Part shown: piece after piece, positions 36,251 to 48,000 of the stretch
Position numbering within the stretch: position 1 is the first letter of the stretch
Layout: every line of letters starts with the position of its first letter
Assembly (NCBI GenBank): GCA_950295325.1
Contig: OX485809.1
Coordinates: 37,885,081-37,949,080 of the forward strand
Source: Polytrichum commune
Lineage: Eukaryota > Streptophyta > Polytrichopsida > Polytrichales > Polytrichaceae
Length of the DNA stretch: 64,000 nt
Direction of reading: 5' to 3'
Translations under genes and position numbers: made by a program
The notes under the pieces: generated by a model
Databases searched by the model: none
Told to the model about the DNA's origin: nothing
Seen by the model: only the letters and a program-made list of their open reading frames with translations

Positions 36251-36289
36251 ACCCCTCCTCGCATGATACATGGAGAGTATTTAAAAGAT

Positions 36290-36600
36290 TTGTATATAGA
36301 GGCCCCAAGTTATTCTTTATTTTCTATTTACTGTATACAATATAATATCTACTGTATACGGTATAATATTTACTATGTATCGTTTACTGTCTTCTATCTA
36401 CAACATACTATCTACTATTTTTATTTACTATTTTCACTTATTGGTTTTATTTACTGGATTTATTTAGTGTTTTTATTTACTATTTTTATTTATTGTTTTT
36501 ATTTATTGTTTTTACTTACTATTTTTACTTACGATTTGTATTAACTGCTTTTATTTACTTTTTTATTAATTATTTTTATTTATGTTGGATGAATGTAATA
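36290..36600. repeat. Low-complexity TTTATTTACTATT repeats
   Basis: The stretch is an AT-rich minisatellite-like series of TTTATTTACT and TTTATTTATT units plus TATACAATATAATATCTACTG-like units at the left end. The open frame across it is low complexity and rejected as a gene. Confidence 0.7.
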
Positions 36601-36816
36601 TCTCTTTTCTACCTTAGTAGTTAATTAGGTAGGTGACTTCCTTCTAGGTCTAGACCCCAGATCAGTGGGTCGTTGGATCCTCATCTTTAGTTTCATAAAA
36701 CTTAGGGAGGTGGGATGGCATACCCACCGCCGCTAAGTTTTGTAGAACCACAATTGGTAGACCTCTCGGCCTAACCAATGGATCAATGGGTGGTATAGGA
36801 GGTATGGGTGGTGGAT

Positions 36817-37225
36817 ACGGGGAGGTCACTTCATTGTCAAGTAGACACCACGTGCGGACAAAGTTTGCTACCCCTATATTACATGTCATATATAATTTTA
36901 AAATTTATGATATTTTTTCTACATATATATAACCATTGATAGTATCTTTTGTATATTTTTTTGAAATTTTTAGTCATTTTTGTTTTTTTTAGTAATTTTT
37001 TTAGTTCAATTATGTGTCATTCTAGTTAGAAACGGTATGTTTTATGAAAAAAACAACTAATCAAATTTAATCATCACTTTTAAATATGTCATAGGTACTG
37101 TGTATATCTACTCATGAAAAAAAATTGATAAAATTTTGACCCATTTTAGTGGTGCAACTTACCAAAAGAAGATTTTTTTTTGGTCGCACGTGGTATTCAA
37201 CTTGACAATGGAGTGATCTCCCCGT
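36817..37225. repeat. G-tipped MITE inside gag, 10-bp target duplication
   Basis: The element starts ACGGGGAGGTCACTTCATTG and ends with the inverse, TGGAGTGATCTCCCCGT. CCACGTGCG and CGCACGTGG lie about 35 bp inside each end. Flanks GGTGGTGGAT (36807-36816) and GGTGGCGGAT (37226-37235) match at nine of ten bases. The intact gag homolog at 50.96 kb shows the uninterrupted site. Confidence 0.8.
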
Positions 37226-37560
37226 GGTGGCGGATCCACCCCATGATCCTGATCCATGGTGACCGGTGTGTCCTCTCCTACTTTCCTATCACTGTCTATC
37301 GGAATTTCTTCCCTAAATGTATAAGTCTCCGATAATGTCTTACCACTCAACTTAGAAGGAGTTGCTTCTTTCTCAAGCTGAGCCTCTACTCCTAATGTCT
37401 CTAACAATGGACTAACACTAGGCTCAACATTCAAACAACTTTCTAATCTAACATCAACTTCTTCCACAATTTCACTAATCCTAGATAATCTCTTTCTACG
37501 TGTAGATTTGTCTAATCCTAATATCAAGCTTGGTTTTTGAGATCGAGTCTTACCTTGCAT

Positions 37561-38423
37561 TCCCCAAAGAATCGATCAACCCTCATTTGACCAAACATAC
37601 TCCTTACCACCTTTATGCCTCAATGTTATCACTTTTCTTGCTGTGACGTAAAAATTGAAGAGGTGAGGAAAGAAAACCTGCAAGTCCACTTAAGTGTAAA
37701 ATCCCAAACAAGGGATAGGCATGTTCATGCCAATTCTTAGTCAAGCCGGAGCATCACCTCTGTATTCTTCCTTAAATTGGCACTCACCACAATACCGAGA
37801 ATGAGGGGCCGACCTTCGTCATACATCACATTGAAGACCGAGGCATCACCCTCTAATCTCCAACACGATGTCATGATTAGGGAATTACCCTCTACAACGG
37901 ATAACGACAAAAAAAGTATTAAAATTGTTCCTTAATTAATTAGCAAATTCACTTTGAAGAAATGTCATACCTCAAGCAATTCACCTCCCCCTGCAAGTTA
38001 GCACTCACCCTCGACCGTGACTTAATGTGACATCAACCACGATAACTCTAAACTAACAATTTTAATCTAGAACATCAAATTTCAAATCCCACAACTTGGA
38101 GACTCACCCCGGAGTAAGTGTCGAAGTTGTCTCTTCCTAAAATTAATTATCCTTCTAAGATTTTAGTGAACTAACGATCATAGATTCTTTTTATGTTTTT
38201 AGCAAATTCCCAAAAAGTTTGACGACATACCTTAGCTGCAGTCTCTCCTCAAAACAGAATGTATAAAAAAAATATGCAATTCATTCCAAGGAAACAAAGG
38301 AAATGAATTAATCTAATCAATGAAAAAAATCAAAACTCTAAGTGAGATACTTACCACGAGCTAAGCGCTCCTTCCTCTCTCCCAAGTTGTCGCCTCCAAG
38401 TCTTGATTCCTAATCCCGCTTCA
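37561..38423 (-). other. Leader of the truncated Ty3 element
   Basis: The untranslated stretch between the primer-site region and gag. It is recognisably related to 51313-52199 of the intact element (the AACCTGCAAG-CCACTTAGGTG block, CACAATACCGA, GGGAATTACCCTCTACAACG). Confidence 0.65.
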
Positions 38424-38441
38424 CTCCCGGCGGACGTACCA
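38424..38441 (-). other. Primer-binding-site remnant
   Basis: CTCCCGGCGGACGTACCA on the plus strand is the decayed version of the 18-base primer site of the intact relative, with two differences, four bases from the LTR end. Confidence 0.65.
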
Positions 38442-38445
38442 TTTA

Positions 38446-39752
38446 TGTGAGGCCAAACCACCCACCCTTATGCGTCGTAGTCCGGGTGGGGGCATAGGGC
38501 TCACATCCATTGCTTACATAATTTCATTTCCTCAACGTCATCAACCTCCACCGCACTCCACATCAATATTGGCACACCGGTTTATTCCATGATAAGAGTA
38601 CAAGCATTGAAAAATGCTCTTCTCTATTATTACCCTCTTCCTACACTCTATCACAACCCCACACACAAATCCCCACCTAAAGTCCCCTCCCTAATGTCAC
38701 CACCTTGCACTTGGTAGCCCCCTAATTCACTAATAGGCTAATTTCCTAGTTTAACCCTTTGCTTTTAGCCTAATTAACTAGCCCACAATATAATATATTA
38801 CTAATACTACCAGCCCCTATCCTAAATCAACTTCAGTCTCGGTGGTTGCTCCGTGAATCAACGTTGTTCGACTCGGGGCCCAGCCCGTCACTGCCCGTCA
38901 CCAGTCTTCGGTGCAAGTCGGGCTACCGTACTTGCAAGTGTCCTTAGTTCGGTGGCCAAGGGCCCTCTTCTGGTTCAAGGCCTTTCCCCAGTTCGCTAAA
39001 GGCCTCGCATCTGCCAGGAGCCTCCGAGCTCCCTGGCTCTCCGCATTCAGGCTTCAATCTGCCAGGAGCCTCCGAGCTCCCTGGCTCTCCGCATTCAGGC
39101 TTCAATCTGCCAGGAGCCTCCGAGCTCCCTGGCTCTCCGCATTCAAGCTTCAATCTGCCAGGAGCCTCCGAGCTCCCTGGCTCCCCGCATTCAGGCTTCA
39201 ATCTGCCAGAGCCTCCGAGCTCCCTGGCTCTCCGCATCCAGGCTTCAATCTGCCAGGACCTCCGAACTCCCTGGCTCTCCGCATTCAGGCTTCAATCTGC
39301 CAGGACCTCCAAACTCCCTGGCTCTCCGCATTCAGGCTTCAATCTGCCAGGAGCCTCCGAGCTCCCTGGCTCACCGGCAAAGAAAAAACAACACACCTTC
39401 TCCCGAGTCTGCCCTCCCTTAGCTGTAATCTCCTAGTTCAAATTTTGAGCCAAAAGCCTATTCACTAAACCTCAACCCCCCAAAACTAACACCCATGGGT
39501 CTTAATTCAAACATGAAAACCCCGGACCCCGCGTCCGTAATTCAAGCACAACCACGCTAATTCAATCTCCCGTCAACTAATCCTGTAAATCCCTCACATC
39601 AAATGCACTCACACAAGCTTAAGCTTTAAATAAAATCCCAAACCAAACCTCACTCTTTTTTATGCTTTTCAATTGCATACTTAACTTGAAAAATTCAAAG
39701 CTGACATAAATCAATGGTTAAGAATAATTGTGGGCACCATTTTGGGCTCACA
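38446..39752 (-). repeat. LTR of the truncated Ty3 element (1307 bp)
   Basis: It has the same termini as the intact LTRs (TGTGAGGCCAAACCACCCACC at the left, GTGGGCACC-TTTTGGGCTCACA at the right) with a shared interior, but is about 900 bp shorter and carries its own tandem repeats. There is no second LTR in the window. Confidence 0.82.
39017..39371. repeat. 48-bp tandem repeat, about 7.5 units, inside the LTR
   Basis: The unit begins TCTGCCAGGAGCCTCCGAGC and ends CATTCAGGCTTCAA. Within each unit CCAGGAGC and GCTCCCTGG form an imperfect inverted repeat. Later units lose one base (CCAGGACC or CCAGAGCC). Open frames on both strands here are products of the repeat. There are no spacers, so it is not CRISPR-like. 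Confidence 0.9.
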
Positions 39753-40368
39753 GCGACATGAAAGCAATAAGAAGCATACCAACAACTCAAGGCCCACAAT
39801 GGCAGAACTACCTTGACATTGAACACTTACTCATTCTTCCCATCCCACTAACATAGACAAAACAAACATGGACTAAAGTAATAGCAATAACAACAAAATC
39901 CGAAGTGTAGAAAATCACCTCAAATTACAACCATAAACTTCAAAAAAACCATAAGGCAATATAGAAACCTCCTCAACACAAAACCACGCATCATACACAA
40001 AAGTACATTCAAACACAACAACCATGTATTCATATATAGCAAGAAAGATGCACTAGGAAACATCCATACAAACCCACAAAACATAACCAATGCCAATTAC
40101 AATTCCCAACAAAAATCATTCCAACGACAAACCCCACTATGTGATGACCCAACAGACCACCCCACCATGTGCAATAAGAAAATACTCGTTCAGTGCGCCC
40201 CCCCCCCCCCCCCCAAAAAAAAAAACATCAACAGAGGGAGACAACCTTAGCCCTACCTATCTATAATCTTCCTTGAACCACTTTTATAATGGTTGGAAAT
40301 TGGGTCACTAGGCTACCACTTCAACTCCTTCCATAGCATATGCACCTTGATAGCATACACGGACGACC

Positions 40369-41017
40369 AGGGTTGTCTATTGTGTCGTGACGGAGGCTAA
40401 TCTCGCCATAATGTCGTGCCATCACGACACGTATCCGTCACGACATTATGTCGGATGTTGTCTTTCACCTGACGGACTTGAATTTTACCGAATTCTGTGT
40501 GTAATTACATTACCCCATTTCGGACACGTAGGATGTAAGATGTCCACGTGTGATGACATGTCAACAAAGTAGAGGTAAAGTGGGGAAAAAATGACTAGCG
40601 CCCCCCCGTCCCCCCCCCCCCGTTCCCGCCCCCCATCCGCCCCGTTCCCGCCCCGTTCCCGCCCCGTTCGCCCCCGTTCCCCCCCCCCCCCTCCCCGTCT
40701 GCCTCCCCCCCGTCCGCCCTGCCCCCGTCCGCCCCACCCTCGTCCCCCGTCCGCCCCACACCCTCCTTAGTCATATTTTACTACTTTGATTTTAACAGAA
40801 TGATAAACAGAATGGCAAAATGGTTTGCCTGGCGCTAGGCATATCCACGTCCACGTCGGCCTTTTCTGCCACACAGGACGCCACCTTGGCAAGAAGGTAA
40901 GTATTTTACCCACCCTACTAGCTTCCCCCTAGGTTGACCCTACGTGGACCCTATTGTGTCGTGACGGAGGGATCCATCACGACACGACACCGTCATGACG
41001 TCAGGATAGACAACCCT
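40369..41017. repeat. MITE inserted in the LINE reverse transcriptase YxDD codons
   Basis: The ends AGGGTTGTCTAT and ATAGACAACCCT are perfect inverses, with diverged TGTGTCGTGACGGAGG copies inside. The flanks ACGGACGACC (40359-40368) and GCGGATGACC (41018-41027) match at eight of ten bases and both encode the catalytic Asp-Asp. The interior holds a very C-rich tract. No transposase. Confidence 0.82.
40600..40762. repeat. C-rich low-complexity tract inside the MITE
   Basis: The tract is built of irregular CCCCGTTCCCG and CCCCGTCCG units with C runs of up to about 13. The minus strand is correspondingly G-rich with many G3+ runs and so has G-quadruplex potential. The open frame across it (Gly/Arg/Thr) is rejected. 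Confidence 0.85.
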
Positions 41018-42784
41018 GCGGATGACCTAGCACTACTCACAAACAACATTCAAAACTTGCAACTCCAAATCGACAAACTTCAAAAATTTGCCGAATGGGC
41101 ACACATGGACCCAAACCTTGCCAAATGCACCATCACAAGAAGGCCCAACAAGGCCAAACTTCAACCCATCATCTACAAGGCCTACATATAGGCACAAAGA
41201 ATCATTTACCAAAATGATAATAATAATAATTAAAAAAAATCCCAATCCTATCATATAATGAACCATACACTTACCTAGGTTTACAATCAAAAGCATCACA
41301 AAAATGGAAATTTCAAAAAATATTACCATGAACAAAGCAAAAGAATAAAGGAAACCCCTAATAGCATCACCAACCACCATCCAACAAACAATTAAAGTCT
41401 TGAACACCATTATCAAACCAAGAATAGCCGATGCCTACTATGGACTATCATTCTCCAAACCAGATATTTGGAAAATTGACAAAATACTAAGTAAGCTCAC
41501 CAAAAAAAACATATGCAAATGACCAAATAGCAAAGTCAACATCCTCACCCACCTCAACAATGAAGACTTTGGAATTAACACCACATCCATTCTTCCCAAC
41601 TACCTAACATGCCTAGGCAAATAACTTATCCAAGCCCTAGACGACCAAGGCCAACTCGGAAAAATATATCAAGGGCTAACCAAATACATGGTAACAAAAT
41701 ACAGTGGATCCCTCAACCTCCCAAAACTCACACACCAAGCATGCATCAAATCCCCCATAGCCAGAACCCTCTTTCTACTAGAAAAAAAAAAGTTTAAAAT
41801 CTATATAGACAAAATAAAGCCCTCCTTCCCCATACAACAAACACAAGTAGAAGCACAATGGCTCAACATTAGCAAGTACATACACCTACCCCCAACAGGA
41901 TAAACCCATACTAGAAAATACCTCCACAGGCTATATGAATACAATATAACCACCCTAAACCAAATATAAAACTAGGCCATGACCACAATTATCTCCCAAA
42001 TAAAATTCAAACAAAACTACAAAAGTCTACCCCAAACCATCAAAGATGCCTTAAAATAAGCAAACACCATATTCACCATCCCACATCACCATAAACCAAC
42101 CCCCCCCCCCCCCGCGAACACCAAATACACATGCAAGCAACCTCATCAAATGCACACACTCACCCAACCTAGCCACCCAGAACCAATGGAACCCCCATAC
42201 AAGAAATCGTTAACAAGCAAACCCGAAAAAGAAAGACAAATGGGGTGCAATGGCCCTACACAAACAATTCTAATGCATGTGGTCCACCCCCCCCCCAATA
42301 AACATAATAAAATGGGTCGATGAACAACACATCCTGAACCAAGACAACCTAACATATGATCACAATCTCGCACCAATTAACTTATTCATCATCAACCAAT
42401 ACATCATTAATAAAACCCATGAATACACAAGCAACTTCAACACACCACTATCCTCAGACACAAGATTTGTGCAACCACCCATCAAAGCACCCTCACTCAC
42501 CCTACACACTCAAAAATCCAATCCAGATAAAGACATACAAACTACAAAACCAATAATGCAAATCCAACAACAAAAACGCTCTAATCTTTAATCGCACCTC
42601 GTAACATTATTGAACATACTCATGCCGAGATATTAGTAAGCGCACTTAAATGCCAAGTGTCATGAGGTGACACTTATGATGAAGTTGTTTGATCATTAGT
42701 GTAACCTAGCATACGCCTCAAAGTAGGGTTAGTGATACTATTCCGCATGTGACACTAAATACCATAAACATTGTAGTTCATTGG

Positions 42785-45011
42785 TGTGAGGCCAAACCCC
42801 CCACCCTTAAGCGTCCGTAGTCCGAGTAGTGGGTTTGGGCTCACATTCCTCCGCGGTATTGGATTTGGACTTGGATGAGTCCATAGTACAAGGTTCACCC
42901 TTCAAGTGGTCTTGGATTTAACTGGAATTTCACTTTTAACAACTCAATGTACAATTTCAATACGTATGTGGAGAATGCACAAGTTAACTATGTTATTTTA
43001 ACCTCCTTATGCTCGGGTGCTATTTTGTTTTTGTTTGCTTCTAACGTCCATCCGGCCGCTTTAGCTACACAAGCCCTTAAGGATATCCCTCTCCTAAATG
43101 GAGTCCGTGCCGTTGACTCTATACTACCACTTGAACTATCACTTGTGTATTCCGTATCGCTACTATAAGAGGTCTCACTTGGTGTCTCCATACCGTACAT
43201 AAGCCTTTAAGTATTAAGAAATACTTATGTGACTTATGTCAATCTCTCCCTCGCACCTTTGGTCTTTGCTTCCTTTGTCTTGCCATCGCGAGAATGCTCC
43301 ACATTCTCCATTAATTTGTGCACGTGGTTTATTTTTAAAGAGAGGATGCAAGTGTTAAAAAAAACACTATTCTCTATAGTCAATCTCAAATACATTTACT
43401 TGTGAAAGCCACCATAACACTAACTAGCATAATGTAACTAACTACTTGTCTATGAGCTAATTAGGTAGGCTATCTACTAAGCTCCTTCATGAACCCATCT
43501 CTTTACTTTCTAATTACATAAATCCAGCTCCTTCATAAACCCAGCTCCTTCATAAACCCAGCTTCTTAGCTTCTAACTAAACAAACCCAGCTCCTTCATG
43601 AACCCAGCTCCTTAGCTTCTAACTAAACAAACTCAGGTCCTTCATAAACCCAGCTCTTTACTTTCTAACTAAACAAACCCAGCTCCTTCATAAACCCAGC
43701 TCTTTACTTTCTAACTAAACAAACCCAGCTCCTTCATAAACCCAGCTCCTTCATAAACCCAGCTCCTTCATAAACCCAGCTCCTTCATGAACCCACAACT
43801 TTGTAGTTGTAATCCCCAACTACCTCACTAATTATTCAAGCCCTTAACTAATCTTCCTACCTAATTTCCCTAATTCTACTAACAACCCCTTTCTAATCAC
43901 ACAATTCTTCTCTAATCCTAAAATCCTAAAATCCTAGAGAGGAGAGGGGGAGAGAGAATTTCCTAACTTCACTAAGACTAACTAATCCACACAAGTATAT
44001 TTTTGCACTCATCACAACATCAAGTGCTCAACTCTTAAACATGGAACTTGCAACCACGTGTATTCAAAACATGAACTTTAAGTACCACAAATTGGAATCA
44101 TGAATTAACTTTAAAATCCTTCACGTCAACACTAATTCTACCAAGAGGTCAAGCCCTCTTCAAGGCTAACAAGCCTTGGCTCTCAAACTAAAAACTAAGC
44201 ACACACATGTGCTCCAATATGGCTTCCCACACCCACACTTATAACTCGTGGGGTGCCTTGGAGCACAAAGGAAAGAGAGGATGAGTGAGGGAAGAATGAG
44301 GGATTATATAGTAAGCTTGAGGGGGTGAGCACCCTCAAGGCTCACGATAAGCCCTTGAGATTTCCTCCTACTTAGTAGGCGCCAATCCTATCTTCTAAGC
44401 CTTCCTCCCTCAAATGATCAACAAGGATCCTAATTCGAACATTTAACTAGCCTTGGCTTTCTACCTACCACACTTTACCAAACTTGGGATGCTTCAACCC
44501 AAACTTAGCCTCCTTCGCTTTCCGCCGCCATAACTTTCTCCCCTTACTTTCCCAAATCGTCGCTCACCACTTAATTCAAACCACGATGCTTAACTCGTGA
44601 TTTGATTGGTGCTTTGAGAATTTGCTTATCCTCCACCTTGCATTCTTCCTTGGGCCTTCCCCATTAAGTGGCCATGATGAGGTGGTCCACTTGTGCGCTC
44701 CATGTGATCCTCCATTCATCCCAATTCGAATGCACTTGCCTCTTGAGTCACTTTGGTTGTCTCCATCCATTTGTACTAGCCTACTCACTAACTACTCAAT
44801 CCAAGTTCTCCTTACCTATCCTCATTCACTCAAATCCTTCCGAAGGTAAAAACACAATAACAACTCACATCCTAGCCTCTTACAACATGGTACTTCTAAG
44901 ACTAACATTTCACTCTTTTTATATTTTTGTGAAGTAACATGCTACTTCAAAGTGCATCAACTAACGTTTCAAGGGTCTAAGACTAAATGTGGGCACCCTT
45001 TTGGGCTCACA
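42785..45011 (-). repeat. 3' LTR of the intact Ty3 element
   Basis: Defined by exact repetition at 52222-54448 and by the target duplication. In the sense (minus) direction it begins TGTGAGCCCAAAAGGG and ends GGTTTGGCCTCACA. It contains 17-bp tandem repeats at about 43511-43800. Small open frames inside (for example 42988-43200) are present in both LTRs and have no family match. Confidence 0.95.
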
Positions 45012-45031
45012 TAATTGGCGACCATCGGGGG
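45012..45031 (+). other. Primer-site-like motif facing the wrong way at the 3' internal end
   Basis: Directly after the left LTR the plus strand reads TAAT then TGGCGACCATCGGGGG. Its layout (four-base TAAT spacer, then TGG) mirrors the true primer site at the other end, and the TGGCGACC start is like tRNA-Arg sites in some plant gypsy elements. A polypurine tract is expected here on the coding strand but I see none. Confidence 0.45.
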
Positions 45032-45072
45032 ATGAATCCAAACATCTCTTGCTCCAAGGGTAAGTTGCCTAG

Positions 45073-48000
45073 TCAAGCTCGGTACTCCTTACATCTACTT
45101 CCCGATGTACGGGTAGGAAAGAGCTCACCATTCAACGTTTCCAATTGAATTGAATTATTAGGAAAGACCTCATAGACAAGGTAAGGTCCTAACCATACCG
45201 CATTGAATTTCGCCGGAAATTCAAGCTTTCGTGCGTCTTGAATCATGACCATCATTCCCGGTGTTAGGGCCCTTCTCTTATGTCGTTTGTCGAAAGTAAT
45301 CTTTCTCTTTCTTTGGATTGCCTCAATATGTTGAGCCGCCATTCTCCTCCCTTCGTCAAGTGCTTCCAAATCGGTTAGTCGATTTCGTAAGGATTGACTT
45401 TCGGTAAGTCTCGTACTCACGGCCACCCTAAGTGACTCGACTTCATATTCGATTGGTAGTGTCGCTTCAAGACCATAGACTAAGGAAAATGGTGTAGCAC
45501 GCGTAGTTACCTTATAGGTTGTACGGTATGCCCAAAGTGCCGCCGTTAGTTTCGTATCCCAATCCCGCTTCGAGTCTATAACCGTCTTGCGTAGTATACT
45601 CACCAAAATTCCGTTAACCCTTTCCGTTTGTCCATTGGTTTGTGGGTGGTAGGGAGTAGTCTTCCGGTGATCAATTTTAAATTTCTCTGTCATCTCTCGA
45701 ATCAAGTCATTCAAAAAGTGAGTACCCCTATCGCTTACTAGGATCTTCGGCACCCCGAACCGCGAAATTATGTTTTCGTACATAAATGTTGCCGCGTGTT
45801 CCGCCGTGTCGGTCTTCACCGCTTTGGCTTCCGCCCACTTGGTGAGGTACTCGGTTGCCACCACAATATATTTCATTCCTTTTGAAGATTGGGGATGGAC
45901 CTCACCCACATAGTCGATGCCCCATTTTTCGAAAAGAATTAAGGGTAATGATACATGTAAAGGCATCTCCATTCTAAGGTCGTCTCGGGCATACCGTTGG
46001 CAAGCGTCGCATTTCCTTACATAGTCATGGGCGTCCTTAAATAGTGTAGGCCAAAAGTAGCCCGCTCTAAGTATTTTTTGCCCGGTGAGTTGACCCGAGA
46101 AGTGACCACCGCAAGCGCTATCGTGGCAAGCGATTAAAATCGCTTCAACCTCCGTTTTTGACACGCATCGTCGTAAAATACCATCGGACCCCCTTCTAAA
46201 CAACCTATGGCCCACTACAACAAATTGCCTACTATTTACCCTCACCTTCCTTCTCTCTTCTTTTGTCCACTCTTTGGGCAACTTGTGGGTTGTTAGAAAT
46301 TCTACTATGCCCGCATACCACTCCGGTGTAGAAGTGACCACAAAGAGGCTATCATCTACTAACATATCATTTACCGGATTTTTTCCTATCTCCTCCGACA
46401 ACCTAGACAAGTGGTCCGCTTGTAAATGCATACGACCCGGTTTATATTCCACCGTGTAGTCGAATTCTTCTAATAACAAAACCCACCTAGCTAACCTACC
46501 ACTTAACTCCGCCTTGTTAATTAGATACTTGATAGCCATGTGGTCAACAAAAAATACAACCGGGTTGCACATGAGGTAATGCCTAAACTTTTTAACGGAA
46601 AACACCATGGCTAGGCACTCCCTCTCCGTTGTAGAGTAGTTTCTTTCGGCGGGGGTCAATTGCTTACTCGCATAAGCTATAGGTTGATCCTTCTCTTTTT
46701 CTCCCGTTGCTTGACAAAGCGCACTCCCTATTGCCACATTACTAGCATCACAATAGACGTGAAAAGGTTTACCCCAATTGGGTGGTATTAACACCGGATA
46801 GGTGCTCAACCTATCCCGCAATTCCTCAAAGGCTTTTTGACAAGCATCCGTCCACTCGAATTTGACATCCTTTTTGAGCAAATGGGTAATGGGCACCGCT
46901 ATCTTTGAAAAATTAGGAATAAGTTCCCGGTACCATCCCACATGTCCTAACAACTTAGAGATCCCCTTGGAATTGGTTGGAGTTGCCAAGTCGCTTATGG
47001 CCGCAATCTTATCCGGATCGGGTTCTCTACCTTTCTCACTAACAACATAACCCAACAACACTCCCTTATTCACTCCCAAAAATGTCTTATCCGGGTTCAA
47101 TGCTAACCTCATCTTCCTACACCTAACCAATGCCTCCCTAACACAATGTAGGTGATCATCCACATTACTTTGTGTGCTAAAATCGTCCACAAAGACGGTC
47201 ATGGATTTGAACAACAAGTCGGTGAAGATATACATTACTAATCGTTGGAAAGTAGCCGGGGCATTACATAACCCAAATGGCATCACTACCCACACAAAAG
47301 TACCCCAAGGTGTAGTAAAAGCCGTTTTATGGATATCTTGGAGGGCTATGGAAATTTGATTATAACCCGCATACCCATCCATAAAGGTATATCGCGAATG
47401 ACCTCCAACCTCCTCAAGCAACAAGGTGATAAAAGGTAAGGGGAAGTGATCCTTTTGTGTGCACGAATTCAATTTCCTATAGTCGACACAAACCCTTAAT
47501 TTCCCATTTTTTTTCTTTACTAAGACCATAGGAGAAACCCAATCCGTGATTTCCACCGGCTTGATAAACCCGGCCTTCAATAACCTTTCCAATTCCGCTT
47601 TCACCAACAATTGCAATTGAGGATTCATCCTCCTCTCCTTTTGTCTAATTGGCCTCGCCCCCGGAATTAAAGGAATCCGGTGCTCTACCATTTCCCTAGG
47701 AATTCCCTTAAGCTCATCGTAGGACCATGCAAAAGTATCACTAAACTCATCCACCAAATTGCTATACTCCCTAACCTCTTTCTCCCCCAATTTGGAGCCC
47801 ATCTTCATTTGTCGGGTTTTTCCATTCTTTAATTTCACATCCACGTACCGCCAATCTGCTTCCGACACATGTGCTTGTTCCTCTTTGTTCCGATACCAAT
47901 CGGAAGGCACATTGGGGTAATCTTTCACATCTTGACCTACAACTATCCCCGTAGACGTGGTCTTGAAATGTAAAGGCTCCTCCAATTTCGATGACTCAAT

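Larger units (their letters stand above)
36655..39752 (-). mobile_element. Truncated Ty3/gypsy element, relative of the intact one at 42785-54448
   Basis: Reading on the minus strand: an LTR (39752 to 38446), a primer-site-like motif, a leader, and the first part of gag. Gag starts at 37560 (MQGKTRSQKPSLILGL) and matches the N-terminus of the intact element. It is interrupted by a MITE at 36817-37225, resumes at about 36812 (PPIPPIDPLVRPRGLPIVV), and stops matching after DEDPTTH at about 36660. Everything downstream (rest of gag, pol, second LTR) is missing, so it is a 5' fragment. Confidence 0.85.
39753..42784 (+). mobile_element. Decayed LINE, reverse transcriptase and C-terminal part
   Basis: At about 40230-40365 the plus strand encodes PYLSIIFLEPLL and LGYHFNS and runs into AYTDD. 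After a MITE (40369-41017) it resumes DDLALLTNNIQNLQLQIDKL (41019 onward), with FAEWAHMDPNLAKC, the end of the reverse transcriptase palm. Further on come A-rich, C-rich stretches with recognisable but broken coding (DAYYGLSFSKPDIWKID at about 41430; LNLPKLTHQACIKSPIARTL at about 41710; then WLNISKYIHLPPTG). Stops and frameshifts are frequent. The upstream endonuclease is not identified. The right limit is set by the LTR element inserted at 42785. Confidence 0.75.

Noticed and set aside
36263-36544. 93-codon Phe/Tyr-rich frame
   Set aside because: Translation of TTTATTTACT low-complexity repeats.
39017-39371. Regular repeats suggesting a CRISPR-like array or a repeat protein (185-codon frame, SARSLRAPWLSAF units)
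   Set aside because: The 48-bp units are directly head to tail with no unique spacers, lie inside an LTR, and are open in several frames on both strands; the protein is a by-product.
40561-40761. 66-codon Gly/Arg/Thr-rich frame
   Set aside because: Translation of the C-rich low-complexity tract of a MITE.
42947-43200. Small frames in both LTRs (73 codons plus, 70 codons minus)
   Set aside because: They are duplicated only because the LTRs are duplicated, and show no family feature or dedicated start context.
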